From NCBI GenBank assembly GCA_944324625.1, contig CALUWZ010000131.1, positions 1 to 5,247 of the forward strand: a stretch of 5,247 nucleotides of DNA. Direction: 5' to 3'. Numbering within the stretch: position 1 is the first letter of the stretch; each line of letters begins with the position of its first letter. Source of the DNA: an uncultured Mailhella sp. (lineage in GTDB: Bacteria; Desulfobacterota; Desulfovibrionia; Desulfovibrionales; Desulfovibrionaceae). Shown piece after piece: positions 4,781-5,247 of this stretch. The notes beneath the pieces were generated by a model, which was not told where the DNA came from, ran no database searches, and saw only the letters and a program-made list of their open reading frames with translations. The translations under genes and the position numbers were made by a program.

Positions 4781-5247
4781 TCATTGTTCCTGAAAATTGA
4801 TGTGGTATTTTTCAAGCTTTCGGTAGAGGGTAGGGCGGCTTATGCCGAGGCTTTTTGCGCAGGATGACATATTTCCTTCGTGGCGCTGCAGGCTTTCTTC
4901 AATGACTTTTTTTTCTATTTCGTCAAGAGTCATGTCCGAGGTTGTTTTTATGGGGCTTTCGTTTTCGTCAATGCCGAAATATTCTGCCTTGATCATTTTG
5001 CCGTCCGCAAGGTGTATGGCGCGTTCAATGGCACTTTCAAGCTGACGCACGTTTCCCGGCCATGAATAATTGAGGATAAGGCTGTATGCTTTCGGGCTTA
5101 AATGCTTTTGCGTGTCAATGTTGCCGAAGCGTTTGAAAAAATAATCCGTGAGCAGGGGGATGTCTTCCTTTCGTTCCCTGAGCGGCGGTATGATTATGGA
5201 CAGGGTTGTGATGCGGTAAAAAAGGTCGGGACGGAAGCGTTCTTTTT
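4781..5247 (-). CDS. Sigma-54-dependent transcriptional activator, C-terminal part
   Basis: The frame is open to the window edge; 154 C-terminal residues are visible and the start lies outside. Residues 1-80 are the end of the AAA+ domain that remodels sigma-54 RNA polymerase: FRPDLFYRI (4-12), IPPLRERKEDIP (19-30), and WPGNVRQLESAIERA (62-76), which contains the sensor II arginine Arg67. After a linker (about 81-106), LDEIEKKVIEESL and NMSSCAKSLGISRPTLYRKLEKY (125-147) form a Fis-type helix-turn-helix for binding enhancer sites. The ATP site, the GAFTGA loop and any N-terminal receiver or sensor domain are not in view, so the signal it responds to is unknown. A GTG at 5050 is internal and not the start. 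The downstream gene, 281 nt away on the same strand, has no visible sigma-54 promoter, so the real target is probably elsewhere. Confidence 0.95.
   Translation of the reverse strand, partial: KERFRPDLFYRITTLSIIIPPLRERKEDIPLLTDYFFKRFGNIDTQKHLSPKAYSLILNYSWPGNVRQLESAIERAIHLADGKMIKAEYFGIDENESPIKTTSDMTLDEIEKKVIEESLQRHEGNMSSCAKSLGISRPTLYRKLEKYHINFQEQ

Noticed and set aside
4576..4815. 79-residue minus-strand frame across the activator 3' end and the intergenic region
   Set aside because: It starts inside the Fis domain of the real activator gene in another frame, has no ribosome site and no recognisable pattern, and its end overlaps the -35 region of the next promoter.

Overview
This looks like a chromosomal core region of a Gram-negative bacterium of moderate GC content. 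The gene order rplU-rpmA-obgE-proB on one strand is common in deltaproteobacterial (Desulfobacterota) genomes such as Desulfovibrio and Geobacter relatives, and a sigma-54 activator lies just upstream of the block. The L27 protein begins directly with MAHKKAGG, without the cleaved N-terminal extension seen in Firmicutes, and Obg has a short acidic tail instead of the Gram-positive OCT domain. A Desulfovibrionaceae-like host is my best guess from memory of gene order. It is an inference, not something the sequence proves.

Layout. Bases 1-984 (+) hold the 3' part of a membrane acyltransferase with a periplasmic SGNH domain, probably an O-acetyltransferase of a surface polysaccharide. It is visibly more AT-rich than the rest. 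Bases 985-1248 are a convergent intergenic region with strong overlapping inverted repeats. Everything after that is on the minus strand. In transcription order, right to left, it runs: the C-terminal 154 residues of a sigma-54-dependent activator (4781-5247); a 281-base intergenic stretch with dyads and a good sigma-70-type promoter; a 46-residue single-span membrane protein (4359-4499); a 177-base intergenic stretch with an FNR-like site, inverted repeats and the rplU promoter; then rplU (L21), rpmA (L27), an intrinsic terminator, obgE/cgtA and proB.

How the genes fit together. L21 and L27 are large-subunit ribosomal proteins, and Obg is a GTPase that acts in 50S maturation, so these three form a ribosome-biogenesis block. 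ProB makes gamma-glutamyl phosphate for proline synthesis. It is attached to obgE with a 2-nt gap and is probably translationally coupled to it. A perfect 11-bp hairpin plus T6 between rpmA and obgE suggests that only part of the ribosomal-protein transcription continues into obgE-proB.

I see no CRISPR array, insertion sequence, tRNA, rRNA, phage gene or recognisable defence system. The window is mostly ordinary core genome. The parts worth a second look are the unrecognised 46-residue membrane protein with its repeat-rich upstream region, and the structured non-coding stretches.
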